Positions 32,389 through 41,909 of a stretch of 64,000 bases of DNA are shown piece after piece. How positions within the stretch are numbered: position 1 is the first letter of the stretch; every line of letters starts with the position of its first letter. The stretch is taken from contig CAJTMC010000005.1 of the NCBI GenBank assembly GCA_910577115.1, positions 1-64,000 of the forward strand. The letters run 5' to 3'. The position numbers were made by a program, and so were the translations under genes. The notes under the pieces are model-generated. The model saw only the letters and a list, made by a program, of their open reading frames with translations. It did no database searches and was not told the DNA's origin. Source of the stretch: an uncultured Lachnospiraceae bacterium. GTDB lineage: Bacteria; Bacillota; Clostridia; Lachnospirales; Lachnospiraceae.

Positions 32389-35361
32389 TTAGAACTCTAT
32401 CCTGTAAATTTCATCTTCTGTGCCGATTGATTCTTCCGAGCAGGCAACCGTATATTCGATTACGGCAGGCTCACATGCCCTGATAAAGATATATGCTTCT
32501 TTCTGCGGATCAATGGTGATCTCCTTGTACGGGATATTGCCGATTACCGGCGGCTCTTCCCTGACGTCTGCCGTAGGGTCGGTCGTGTAATAAATACGCA
32601 CCGTCCGCTTGGCAGCGCCCTGAAAACGTATCCATGTGCCGTATTCCGTTTCCACCGGGGACAGCCTGCAGTCAAAATGACGCCTTCTTTCCCGTCCGAG
32701 ATAATACTTAAAGCGTGTCTGTTCCTCTGCGTCTGTTTCAAAGTTCTTTTCGACCTTAATGGAGCTGCCTTCCCTGCTCTTTATCAGACCATAGGCAACG
32801 CTTGTCTTTCCGTTGGGCACATACTCATCCCCGTTTTCCTCATTCATAGGCTCTGACAGGGTAAAACTGGGGCCTCCCTTCTTTGAGGAATAATTCTTAA
32901 TTGCTTCTTCAAACAATTCCTTGACAAAGATGGATCTGCTGGAATTGCCCGCCAGGAAAATATACACTTCCCCGTCGTAATCCACAAGCTTGCCTTCCTT
33001 TTGGAACGCCTTGCCCATACATTTGAAAAACGCGTCGACGCCTTTTTGTATCCTTTCCTTTATCAGTGAAATTAAGCTTTGGGTATCAATCGCAAATCTG
33101 CAATCAGACAGCATATTCCCGTCAATATCATACAACGCAGGCTCTATATATTCCTCATACCCTGCACCGCCCGCTGCCTCATGACGATACTTCTTTTCCC
33201 AGTTTTCCTCCTGATGCCACAGAGGTCTTAACTCTTCCTTCAATATGGACATATTCCGCCGCGCGATTTGAGAATCGGATATCAAGGTTTCACTTCCCAT
33301 AAACGCATTTTCCCCATACGGCAGAGAACATGTAATCCGCTTTGCCCTCGCTTCTCCCTTATTCTTCTTAAACACTTCGTATGCCAGTAATTCGAGAATT
33401 TTTTCGCCACCCAGCGTAACGTCGGAGTCTGCGCCAAAGCACTCTAATACATAATCATACCCTTCGACTTCGTATTCCTCTTCGCTGGCGCCTCTCCAGA
33501 TACCAAAACCAAAATCCGCCGTTCCGCCGCCGAAATCAAAGATACCATACCGATACCTGTCATTCTCGTCCTCCGGCTCCAAATCGCTCATCTCCAAAGC
33601 AGTTACCGCATATGCTGCCGGTTCACTGATTCCCAGCTGGACACTGAAATCTTTCATGCATTCTTCATCTTCCAAGATGCACATCGGGAACGATTTCCGG
33701 ATTCCACGCTCAAAACTTGACACAATCAGCTGCCTTGTTTCTTTGGAATACCCAACAGGGAACGACATCAGGTATTTCATATAAATGCCGTTGCGCATAT
33801 TATTGATGTACATGCCAATGTAATATGCATAGAGCTCAATCGGGTTTATGGTATTTTCATCTTCCGATGCAACGGCGCTGAACCGGTATTCATGCTTTTG
33901 CTTATCCCAGATTACTACATTTTCTTTTTCCTGGTTTGCCCATTGTTTCAAATCCGCATAATATGCATAAAACTCATTGGGCGGACAGCAGCGGTAATCT
34001 TTAAATGCGTCATAAGAAACAAAGAAATCGTCACAGCTTGTTTCCGGTCTTCCGTCCTGCTCATAATATTTTTTAATGAATTTGTCCAAATCCGTACATT
34101 CTATGATTGTCGGATTTTCGTAATCATTTTCACGAAGCTCTGCAGAAAGTTCCTCTGCCCCGATGCGGATTGGTATAATTGCGCTGGTATCATCCTGTCG
34201 CACGACAACGGTGCTCTTGGTTCCGAAATCAATGCCTACAATGCCGGTTTTGATATCCTTTCTCGGATCCCGCGCCACCAGTTTCCCTTTTTCCGGAATT
34301 TCCACGTCTTCCGTCCTGCCAAACAAATCCCAGTGTCCCCGTTTGATGTCATATAGCATGTTTTCGTCATATGATTCCAAACGGCACCTTCGCTTGTCAC
34401 AGTCAAGGAGCTCCCTTATGTCGTTAAAAATCTTTTGCTGTTGCGGCGAAACACACTCTGAAGAAGCCGCTTCCTGCGACGCACTCTGTTCCTGTTTTTT
34501 CTCTTCCTTTGTTTCCTGTTCTGTTATCTTGCCAAGTGCAGCTTCTTCAGACACTTCTTCCTCCTGCCCTGATTCCTTTGACAAAACCGTATCGGTCGCT
34601 GTGTCTTCGGTTACTGTATCTTCGGTTACTGTATTTTCAGTCATTGTTTTCTCCGGTTCTGCTTCCGGTGTTTCCTCTGTCGGGATTGTATGGAATATTG
34701 TTTCCCCGACTGGTGCTTCTTCCGGTTTTATTTCCCATACCGGAGACGCACTAAGCCTTTCCCACTGCATGGTCATTTCCTCTACCCTTGCCTCTGCTTC
34801 CGATATCGGGGACTTCTGCCGCACAGCAATCTTGCCGTTAGGAGTTTTCTCATACGAATCAATATATTCCCAATTATCAAAGTTCGTAAAATTTCTCCTG
34901 TCAGTCGCCTGGTCTTTTACATAAACACACCTCAGGGTGCTTACCCTGTCCATGAACTGTTTCGGTCTTACCATCCTGATTGGGGCATCATATAATGTAG
35001 TGGTTTCGCCTACAATTTCCCATAGACATCTGTCAACCTTCCAGTCGTCGCAAGCGCTGATTTTTCTCAATCCCCCGAAAAAATCTTCTGCGCATTCTTC
35101 TGTGGGCAGACCGCAGTCACATTCTACCTCACCTACCTTAATCTTCCTGTTCTCAGACAATGCATCCCGCAGCCCGTATGTTCTGTCGAGGTACTGCTGT
35201 CCCGGCACTAAAATCCCGGCTTTTTTATAATAATACCAAAATTCGCCATCCGCATCCCTGAATGTGGTAAAGCCTGTTTCCGAAAACAGTAAATCCTCCT
35301 CAAGCATCCTTCTGATATTGTTGTCATTCCTGTAAATGATATCATACACACTAGATTTCAT
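32389..35361 (-). CDS. large Hsp70/actin-fold ATPase of unknown role
   Basis: A 990-residue protein, using the ATG at 35361 behind AGGAATG. Numbering from an in-frame ATG nine codons earlier: residues 10-220 are an unfamiliar N-terminal domain rich in Trp, Tyr and Cys; 235-315 is a low-complexity acidic linker with TVTED repeats; 383-870 is an Hsp70-like nucleotide-binding domain with phosphate 1 GIVGIDFGTKSTVVV, phosphate 2 YGIFDFGGGTADFGF (about 614-628) and adenosine motif YIFLAGNSSRS (809-819); the last 120 residues are beta-rich but not a normal Hsp70 substrate domain. It has no DnaJ or GrpE partner nearby. The role is unknown; a specialised chaperone or cytoskeletal/partner-sensing ATPase are options. 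Confidence 0.8.
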   Translation of the reverse strand: MKSSVYDIIYRNDNNIRRMLEEDLLFSETGFTTFRDADGEFWYYYKKAGILVPGQQYLDRTYGLRDALSENRKIKVGEVECDCGLPTEECAEDFFGGLRKISACDDWKVDRCLWEIVGETTTLYDAPIRMVRPKQFMDRVSTLRCVYVKDQATDRRNFTNFDNWEYIDSYEKTPNGKIAVRQKSPISEAEARVEEMTMQWERLSASPVWEIKPEEAPVGETIFHTIPTEETPEAEPEKTMTENTVTEDTVTEDTATDTVLSKESGQEEEVSEEAALGKITEQETKEEKKQEQSASQEAASSECVSPQQQKIFNDIRELLDCDKRRCRLESYDENMLYDIKRGHWDLFGRTEDVEIPEKGKLVARDPRKDIKTGIVGIDFGTKSTVVVRQDDTSAIIPIRIGAEELSAELRENDYENPTIIECTDLDKFIKKYYEQDGRPETSCDDFFVSYDAFKDYRCCPPNEFYAYYADLKQWANQEKENVVIWDKQKHEYRFSAVASEDENTINPIELYAYYIGMYINNMRNGIYMKYLMSFPVGYSKETRQLIVSSFERGIRKSFPMCILEDEECMKDFSVQLGISEPAAYAVTALEMSDLEPEDENDRYRYGIFDFGGGTADFGFGIWRGASEEEYEVEGYDYVLECFGADSDVTLGGEKILELLAYEVFKKNKGEARAKRITCSLPYGENAFMGSETLISDSQIARRNMSILKEELRPLWHQEENWEKKYRHEAAGGAGYEEYIEPALYDIDGNMLSDCRFAIDTQSLISLIKERIQKGVDAFFKCMGKAFQKEGKLVDYDGEVYIFLAGNSSRSIFVKELFEEAIKNYSSKKGGPSFTLSEPMNEENGDEYVPNGKTSVAYGLIKSREGSSIKVEKNFETDAEEQTRFKYYLGRERRRHFDCRLSPVETEYGTWIRFQGAAKRTVRIYYTTDPTADVREEPPVIGNIPYKEITIDPQKEAYIFIRACEPAVIEYTVACSEESIGTEDEIYRIEF

Positions 35362-35566
35362 ATACTTACATTCCTTCCTCTTCTGCATATTTTATGATTG
35401 TGGTCTCTTGGATTTATTATAAACCATTACTTGTCCATTATCAATCTGTATTTGTAATCATAGAAATGCATAGAAATGCGGAAATTTTCATCAGAAGCCT
35501 GGAATTTGACACTTAAACAGTGTAATTAATGCTGTAAATTTAAGCAAATCAAAAAAGTACAAGGTT
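35362..35566. other. short intergenic region after ABC exporter genes
   Basis: About 205 nt, AT-rich. It contains the ribosome binding site of the Hsp70-like gene and presumably its promoter, plus the end of the ABC operon. No clear terminator hairpin was found. Confidence 0.3.
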
Positions 35567-37336
35567 TTATTCAAACTGCGCCCGATAAAGCTGATAATAA
35601 AATCCTTCCCGTTCCATCAGCTCCCCATGCGTCCCCTGCTCCACAATTTCCCCATGATTGACGACCAGAATCACATCCGCATTCTGAATCGTGGAAAGGC
35701 GGTGCGCAATAACAAAACAAGTCTTATGCTCCATGAGCTTTCGCATTGCCTGCTGAATCTGCTGCTCCGTCCTTGTGTCCACATTGGAAGTCGCCTCGTC
35801 CAAAATCAGCATCGGTGCATCTAAAAGCATTGCCCTTGCGATCGTCAAAAGCTGTTTTTGCCCCTTTGAAATATTCGCACCTTCATCTGTTAAAATTGTA
35901 TCATACTCCTGCGGCAGACGTTTAATATAGGAATGAATTTTTGCTGCCTTAGCGGCAGCTATGACATCCTCCCTCGTTGCCCCCTGCCTTCCATATGCAA
36001 TGTTTTCAAAAACAGTCCCCTGAAAAAGCCAGGTATCCTGTAAAACCATTGCATATGCTTTTCGCAGGCTGGAACGCGTAACACCGCAGATTTCGTGATT
36101 GTCAATAAAAATATTCCCCTCCTGCACATCATAAAAACGCATCAGCAAATTAATCAGCGTCGTCTTTCCGGCTCCGGTCGGTCCCACAATAGCAACCAAC
36201 TTTCCACATGCAGCGTGCAGATTCAGTCCCTTGATAATTACCTGTTCCTTTGTATATCCAAAACGCACATTTTCCAGCAAAACATCGCCCTTTACATGAC
36301 AAAGCTCTGCCGCATTCTCTCTGTCCGGTTTCTCCGCAGGTTCATCAATCGTGCAAAACACGCGCTCTGCCGCCGCAAGTGCGGACTGCAGCTCACTCAT
36401 AATATTTGCCGCCTCATTAATCGGCCCCGAAAATTTCCTTGAATACAGAATAAACGAAGAAATGCTGCCAATGCTCATCTGATTTGCAAGGAATAGCAGC
36501 GCACCAAATACACTGACCAAAGTAAGCGATAAATTATTGATAAAATTTACGGTAGGACCTACCACGCTCCCATAATATTCCGCCCTGTAATATGCCTCTA
36601 CTGCTTCCTCGTTTTTCCCGTCAAACTTTTGAATCGTATTCTCTTCCTGATGATACGCCTTCAGCGTCTTGTGTCCCGAAATCATTTCCTCCACAAAACC
36701 GTTCAGTTCCCCCAGCTTCCGGGAACGCAGCCGAAATAGCGGACGGGTTTTTCCCGTAATCAGTTTTGTCAGCAGCGTCGAAAGCGGCACCGTAAACGCA
36801 AAAACCAGAACAAGCTTTGGAGAAATGGCAACCATCATGGCAAATGCCCCAAGCACTGTAATCAGCGTCGTTAAAATCTGCACCAAATCATTTGCAAGCG
36901 AAGTATTGACCGTATCAATATCATAAGAAATACGGCTGATAATATCCCCCGTCTGATGCGTGTCAAAATATCCAACCGGAAGCTCCATGAGATGCGTAAA
37001 CACATCATCGCGCATTTTATATACTACCTTGCGGCTGATATGGATCATCAAAATGGAAAGAACATACGATAATACGGAAGAAATCAGATAAAAAACAACC
37101 ATAAGCGCCGCATAATAAAATACACGCGCAAAATCAACATTGCCAACCCCCGGCTCAATCGCATCAATGGCATATCCGGAAAGCATCGGCCCCATAAGGG
37201 AAAGCAGATTGCTTGCAATTGTCAGCACAAAAGCAAGCAGCATCCAATATTTATACTGCATCATATAACGCCCAAGCCGCAGAACTGTTCCCTTGCGGTT
37301 CTTCGGCTTTTCGTACTTTTTCTGCTTTTCTGCCAT
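35567..37336 (-). CDS. ABC exporter half-transporter, second subunit
   Basis: A 589-residue fused membrane-ATPase subunit (six helices, about 35-320, then the nucleotide-binding domain). Walker A is GPTGAGKTT, the Q-loop LQDTW, the signature is NISKGQKQ and Walker B is PMLILDEATSNVD with the switch histidine in IAHRLST. The signature has K for the usual G (LSGGQ becomes ISKGQ), a degeneracy common in one half of heterodimeric exporters. The partner is the gene upstream. The ATG at 37336 follows GGAGGTG. Substrate unknown: drugs, lipids or peptides. Confidence 0.93.
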   Translation of the reverse strand: MAEKQKKYEKPKNRKGTVLRLGRYMMQYKYWMLLAFVLTIASNLLSLMGPMLSGYAIDAIEPGVGNVDFARVFYYAALMVVFYLISSVLSYVLSILMIHISRKVVYKMRDDVFTHLMELPVGYFDTHQTGDIISRISYDIDTVNTSLANDLVQILTTLITVLGAFAMMVAISPKLVLVFAFTVPLSTLLTKLITGKTRPLFRLRSRKLGELNGFVEEMISGHKTLKAYHQEENTIQKFDGKNEEAVEAYYRAEYYGSVVGPTVNFINNLSLTLVSVFGALLFLANQMSIGSISSFILYSRKFSGPINEAANIMSELQSALAAAERVFCTIDEPAEKPDRENAAELCHVKGDVLLENVRFGYTKEQVIIKGLNLHAACGKLVAIVGPTGAGKTTLINLLMRFYDVQEGNIFIDNHEICGVTRSSLRKAYAMVLQDTWLFQGTVFENIAYGRQGATREDVIAAAKAAKIHSYIKRLPQEYDTILTDEGANISKGQKQLLTIARAMLLDAPMLILDEATSNVDTRTEQQIQQAMRKLMEHKTCFVIAHRLSTIQNADVILVVNHGEIVEQGTHGELMEREGFYYQLYRAQFE

Positions 37337-37355
37337 TTCACACCTCCATTCCCAA

Positions 37356-37385
37356 ACAGACTGCAAATTCCTGATAACAAAATCG
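37356..37385. repeat. leader repeat copy 1 (CTGCAAATTCCTGA)
   Basis: Thirty-nucleotide stretch 20 nt before the ABC subunit start; nearly the same sequence lies 21 nt before plsY at 48742-48772. Both contain ACAG-x-CTGCAAATTCCTGA-x-A-x-CAAAA. Confidence 0.6.
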
Positions 37386-37424
37386 TAAGCTTTTTGTTGC
37401 ATATGAATAAGCACGCATTTGTCT

Positions 37425-37447
37425 GCTGAAAAATACTATTTTTCAGC
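37425..37447. terminator. 23-nt perfect hairpin between the two ABC genes
   Basis: GCTGAAAAATA-C-TATTTTTCAGC, an 11-bp perfect dyad directly after the first ABC stop codon. The T-rich arm could give partial termination and set the ratio of the two subunits. Confidence 0.55.
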
Positions 37448-37448
37448 A

Positions 37449-39176
37449 TTACATCTGCGAGTCCCTGATTTCCCGATAGATCTCACAATGCTCCAACAGC
37501 TCTTCATGCGTCCCATAGCCGGCTATCTTTCCGTCCTCCAGCACCATAATGTGATCCGAATGCATAATGGAGCTAATTCTCTGTGCAATAATCAGTTTTG
37601 TCGTATCCGCAAAATGCGCTGCCAGCTCATGGCGCAAGGACGCATCCGTCCTGTAATCCAGCGCGCTTGACGAATCATCTAAAATCAGAATGTCCGGATG
37701 CGCTGCCAACGCCCTTGCAATCAGAATACGCTGTTTCTGCCCGCCGCTTAAATTCGCCCCGCGGACATTCATCAGATTGTCGTACCCCCGCCCTGCTTCC
37801 TCGACAAACTCTTTTGCCTTCGCATGCGTAACTGCCTCCCTGACAGCCTCCTCCGACAGTGTCCGTCCCATACGGACATTCTCAGCAATCGAATCCTCAA
37901 AAATCGTATCATTCTGAAAAACAACGCCAAACCGCTCACGAAGCCTGCCTGCCGGCATCGCACAGATATTCTCACCTTCAATGTAAATATCTCCCTCAGC
38001 CACATCATAAAAGCGCATTAAAAGCGCGGCAACCGTACTTTTTCCCGCTCCCGTTGCCCCGATAATGCCAAGCGTTTCCCCCTTTTTCAGTGAAAAACTG
38101 ATATCGGTCAGGTTCGGTTCTGCTTCTTTTCCGGAAACATGCGCACCTGTTTTGTAGGAAAACGTCACATGTTCAAACCGGATGTATGCTTCGTCCTTCT
38201 TTGTTTTTTCGTACCGTTTTAACACCATATCGTCCGACACGTCAATAATTTCCATAATCCGGTTTGCCGAAGCAACCGCTTTGGAAATAATGACAAACAT
38301 CTTTGAAATATTAATCATAGCATTTAAAATAATGGTAAAATAGGTGAGAAAAGCAAGAATTTTGCCGACCTCGGAATATCCCTGATGAACCCTGTATGCT
38401 CCGGCAAGCACAACAAACACAATTCCAAGATTCAAAAATAAATTTGTGGCAGGATTGACAATCGCCATTGTGACATCTGCCTTTTTTTCAAGCGTGACGA
38501 CTTCCTGATTCAGCGCATCATATTTTTTCTTCTCATAGTCGGTTTTAGAAAGCGCTTTAATCACACGAATACCGGCAATGTCCTCCCGCAGCAGGCGGAC
38601 AAATTGGTCCACCGCTTTTTGCAGCGCGTGATACATCGGAATACTCTTCTTTGAAAAGTAATATGTCACAAAAGTCGTTACCGGCATTACGGACACTAAC
38701 ACAAGCGTCAAAACCGGATCAAGCGTCAGCGTCACAAGAATGCCGCCAATTACTAAAATAGGCGCACGAACACCAAGCCGCTGAACTCTGCCAAGCATCT
38801 GATGAACATTGTAGGTGTCCGTTGTCAGCCTTGATATCAGTGAAGGCTTTGTGACTTCGTCTGTTCTTGCATTGGAAAGCCACATGGTTTTTGCAAACAA
38901 GTCATGGCGTATCGCTTCCGTTGTATCCCTTGCCACCTTAGAAGCCATGCGGTTTGCCAGTACGTTAAAAGTAAGCGCCAGTATTGAGCACACAAGCATC
39001 ACCAGCCCCCATATGTAAATGCGGTTTTTCTCACTTTGGGGAATCACCGTATCAATCATATACGCCAAAATCCAAGGCAGGCACAAATCCATGATTGTGC
39101 CTGCAAATTTAATAATAAACCCTATCAGCATACGCCCGTAATAAGGTTTTAAATATACAGACAATACCTTTTTCAT
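37449..39176 (-). CDS. ABC exporter half-transporter, first subunit
   Basis: A 575-residue membrane-ATPase subunit. Six membrane helices (about 15-300) precede a complete ATPase domain: GATGAGKST, FQNDT, a canonical NLSGGQKQR signature, ILILDDSSSALD and IAQRISS. The catalytic glutamate after Walker B is D-D instead of D-E and the switch histidine is Q (AQR), so this half probably forms the non-hydrolysing site of a heterodimer, while the other half has E and H. The ATG at 39176 follows GGAGAAA. This arrangement resembles BmrCD/TM287-288 exporters. Confidence 0.93.
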   Translation of the reverse strand: MKKVLSVYLKPYYGRMLIGFIIKFAGTIMDLCLPWILAYMIDTVIPQSEKNRIYIWGLVMLVCSILALTFNVLANRMASKVARDTTEAIRHDLFAKTMWLSNARTDEVTKPSLISRLTTDTYNVHQMLGRVQRLGVRAPILVIGGILVTLTLDPVLTLVLVSVMPVTTFVTYYFSKKSIPMYHALQKAVDQFVRLLREDIAGIRVIKALSKTDYEKKKYDALNQEVVTLEKKADVTMAIVNPATNLFLNLGIVFVVLAGAYRVHQGYSEVGKILAFLTYFTIILNAMINISKMFVIISKAVASANRIMEIIDVSDDMVLKRYEKTKKDEAYIRFEHVTFSYKTGAHVSGKEAEPNLTDISFSLKKGETLGIIGATGAGKSTVAALLMRFYDVAEGDIYIEGENICAMPAGRLRERFGVVFQNDTIFEDSIAENVRMGRTLSEEAVREAVTHAKAKEFVEEAGRGYDNLMNVRGANLSGGQKQRILIARALAAHPDILILDDSSSALDYRTDASLRHELAAHFADTTKLIIAQRISSIMHSDHIMVLEDGKIAGYGTHEELLEHCEIYREIRDSQM

Positions 39177-39222
39177 ATTTTTCTCCGTCCGGAAACAGTT
39201 TACACATGAAAAACAGGCAGCG

Positions 39223-39717
39223 CTATAACACAATTTCCCCTACAACATCCTCCAGCAGGCTGCCTTTGTCGGGACTATCCGCCGCTGTGGTGGCAAGTGT
39301 ATCGCACCGCTCATTTTCGGGATGTCCCGCATGCCCCTTCACCCATGTAAACTTAACTTTATGCGCCTGCTTTGCACGCAAAAGGCGCTGCCAAAGGTCA
39401 ATGTTTTTAACCTCCTGCTTCGCGCTGTTTTTCCAGTTCCGCTTCAGCCACCCTTCAACCCAGTGCTGGTTAAAGGCATCCGTAACATATTTGGAATCGG
39501 ATATGATTTCCACATCACAGGGCTTTGTGAGCGCCTCAAGCCCTACAATCACCGCCATAAGCTCCATACGGTTGTTTGTAGTCTTTTTGTAGCCCGCAGA
39601 AAACTCCCGCTCATGGAGTTGACCTTTTGAGTCAATATACTGTAAAACCGTTCCATATCCGCCGGGACCTTCCGGATTTCCCCTTGCCGCACCATCGGTA
39701 AAAATTTTTACAAACAT
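39223..39717 (-). CDS. rnhA: ribonuclease HI
   Basis: A 164-residue RNase HI. It has the catalytic set: D in IFTDGAARGNPEGPG, E in NNRMELMAVI, D in IISDSKYV and D near the end in NERCDTLA. The basic WVKGHAGHPEN loop is present. It cuts RNA in RNA/DNA hybrids. It is 20 nt after the MutS-like gene and may share its transcript. No N-terminal hybrid-binding domain is present. Confidence 0.95.
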   Translation of the reverse strand: MFVKIFTDGAARGNPEGPGGYGTVLQYIDSKGQLHEREFSAGYKKTTNNRMELMAVIVGLEALTKPCDVEIISDSKYVTDAFNQHWVEGWLKRNWKNSAKQEVKNIDLWQRLLRAKQAHKVKFTWVKGHAGHPENERCDTLATTAADSPDKGSLLEDVVGEIVL

Positions 39718-39736
39718 TCCTCTTTCCTCTCATTTT

Positions 39737-41455
39737 CTAAAGAACGCCGTCCTTTACACTCCATTCTCCCGTTCTTAAAAAGCAGCCCGCCATTGCATCA
39801 GCCTTTTTGATAATGTCCTCCGAAAAACCGATAATCTCAAGAAGCCGTATCGCATTGCGTGTATGCGCTCGTCCTTTCAAAAGCCGGTAAGAAAACAGCA
39901 CGTCTCCGTCTCTTACCTCCTCCTCAAAATGGCAGTTATCATACACTTTGTCAAGCAAATGTGTCAGCTCCGTATCGTGCGTCGCCGCAAAGCAGTAGAC
40001 TCCCTTTTGTGAGAGCCTCTTTAAAATCTGCACCGACGCGGCAATCCGCTCCACGGTGTTCGTTCCGCGAAGCACCTCATCAACAAAGCACAAAAGCGGA
40101 TTCGGGCTATCGAAAAGCGCCGCGTCCACAATACGCTTAATCGCCTTGATTTCAACCATATAGTAGCTTTCACCGCTCTCTAAGCTGTCGCGCAGCGACA
40201 TCGATGAATATACTCTGTAATAATTTCCGTTATAAAGCCTCGCGCAGCAGGTATTTATACTCTGTGCCAGAATTGCATTAATCGCCACGGTCTTTAAAAA
40301 TGTTGATTTGCCTGATGCATTAGAGCCCGTGACGAGCATACCGCGGCTTTGGCGAATGCTGTTTGCAACCGGGTTTTCAATACACGGATGAAAACCGTCC
40401 TCTACGACAAGCATATGGCTTTTTCCGTTTGCAAGTGACGGCACACAATAATAAGGAAGCGCGGCCCTGAAATAAGCTATGGAAATCACCGCATCAAGGT
40501 ATCCGATACTGTCTGCAATCTCATAAATATCCTTCTCATGCCGCATGATCACGCCAAGCAGCTTATGAAACTGAATTAAATCAATATGTGTCAGCATTTT
40601 CACATAGTCAAACAAAATTCCGCCCGCGCTGCCTGTTGACGCGTTCAGCTTAAGCACCATACCCGAATTTTTTTCAAAGCTCTTAAACTGCTCCCTGTTC
40701 TTTTTCAGCGTATTCGTGTAATCCTCAAATTCCGCTCCAAGGCCAAGCTCCGCAATTGCGTCAGCACATACAAGCATTCTCATAATATAAGAAAATGCCG
40801 TAATATACGGCGACGCAACACCCTTCTCATTGATATACGTCACAATATTAATACACGCCGTTGCTATCAGCAGCAAAACACCAATGTAGGAAAAAACAAA
40901 AACAGACGCAACAGAACCAATCAGCAGCAGGATGCATAAATAATGCTTCACATTGCTTCTGATTCCAAGTCCTTTGATAAAATCCAAATAATCAACAAGT
41001 GCATATTTTCCGCTCTTTCCAAGCTCGTCTAAAAGCATCAGTGCATCAAGGCGCACTGTTTCATTTGACGCCATATACGTGATATGTTTTTCCATCACAT
41101 ATTTTGTCTGTCCGTCATCGGAAAGCGCAGGACATTTCAGCATCCGGTAAAGCTTTTCTTCTCCCGCAGAAGACTGTGTATAATTCATGCGTGCAAAAAC
41201 ACTGTCCATATTTAAGTCATTCCACGTAATATTGTCAATCATGCCGTCCGCTGTTTTGCCATTAATCAGATGATTAAAGCTGCTCTCAATGCGTACAAGC
41301 TCCTGTGCATCACATATCGTTTCCGAAAAGCTTCCATACAGTTTTTTCAAATATGCCCTGTATTTTTGTTTCCTCTTTTTCTCGTCGTGTGCGCCGCGTA
41401 TCATCACATACAAAAACACGGCATAAATAATTAAGAGAACAATTATGGTTTCCAT
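39737..41455 (-). CDS. membrane-anchored MutS-like ATPase
   Basis: A 572-residue protein with the MutS C-terminal ATPase: Walker A GSNASGKST (377-385), the LRDSLESGESYYMVE block, Walker B LLCFVDEVLRGTNT and the ATHD motif (about 491-494). It lacks the mismatch-recognition domain. Hydrophobic helices lie at 1-21 and about 172-209, so it is membrane bound, unlike true MutS. Related proteins occur widely in Clostridia and Bacteroidetes without known function. It stands between cdd and rnhA, about 20 nt from each, and so is likely in one operon with them. Confidence 0.88.
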   Translation of the reverse strand: METIIVLLIIYAVFLYVMIRGAHDEKKRKQKYRAYLKKLYGSFSETICDAQELVRIESSFNHLINGKTADGMIDNITWNDLNMDSVFARMNYTQSSAGEEKLYRMLKCPALSDDGQTKYVMEKHITYMASNETVRLDALMLLDELGKSGKYALVDYLDFIKGLGIRSNVKHYLCILLLIGSVASVFVFSYIGVLLLIATACINIVTYINEKGVASPYITAFSYIMRMLVCADAIAELGLGAEFEDYTNTLKKNREQFKSFEKNSGMVLKLNASTGSAGGILFDYVKMLTHIDLIQFHKLLGVIMRHEKDIYEIADSIGYLDAVISIAYFRAALPYYCVPSLANGKSHMLVVEDGFHPCIENPVANSIRQSRGMLVTGSNASGKSTFLKTVAINAILAQSINTCCARLYNGNYYRVYSSMSLRDSLESGESYYMVEIKAIKRIVDAALFDSPNPLLCFVDEVLRGTNTVERIAASVQILKRLSQKGVYCFAATHDTELTHLLDKVYDNCHFEEEVRDGDVLFSYRLLKGRAHTRNAIRLLEIIGFSEDIIKKADAMAGCFLRTGEWSVKDGVL

Positions 41456-41473
41456 GCGCGCTACACCCTCTGC

Positions 41474-41881
41474 CTAAAGACTTGACGGTCCAAAACCATG
41501 CGGAAGCATTTCTGCAAGCGTCTTGTCCATATATTCGTCCTCGGAAACCGCCGTAATCACACGAAACTCCTTCGGATTGCAAAACTCCATCATCACCTGC
41601 CGGCACACGCCGCACGGATAAGCATAATTCACTGGTGCACCTTGATAACCGCCCACAATCGCAATTGCCACAAACTCACGTTCCCCATCACTCACTGCCT
41701 TAAAAAATGCGGTTCGCTCCGCACAGTTCGTCGGTGTATAGGCTGCATTTTCAATGTTGCAGCCCTGATATACCTTCCCGTTCTTTGCAAGAAGCGCGGC
41801 TCCGACCATATATTTGGAATATGGCACATATGCCTTTTCCCTTGCCTCCAGTGCTAATCGTATCAGTTCCCTGTTATCCAT
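41474..41881 (-). CDS. cdd: cytidine deaminase
   Basis: A 135-residue homotetrameric-type cytidine deaminase. Zinc and catalytic motifs are NCAERTAFFKA (C-A-E) and PCGVCRQVM (PCxxC), with the substrate block VGAALLAKNGKVYQGCNIENAAY. It deaminates cytidine and deoxycytidine to uridine forms for salvage. It is 29 nt from the purine nucleoside phosphorylase gene, giving a small nucleoside-salvage unit that continues into the MutS-like and rnhA genes. Confidence 0.96.
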   Translation of the reverse strand: MDNRELIRLALEAREKAYVPYSKYMVGAALLAKNGKVYQGCNIENAAYTPTNCAERTAFFKAVSDGEREFVAIAIVGGYQGAPVNYAYPCGVCRQVMMEFCNPKEFRVITAVSEDEYMDKTLAEMLPHGFGPSSL

Positions 41882-41909
41882 AAAATCCGTTCTCCCCTGT
41901 CTCTGCTTA

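Noticed and set aside
34163..34924. 253-codon Ser/Phe/Val-rich open frame on the plus strand
   Set aside because: Antisense to the acidic linker of the Hsp70-like gene; composition reflects the repeated linker codons on the other strand.
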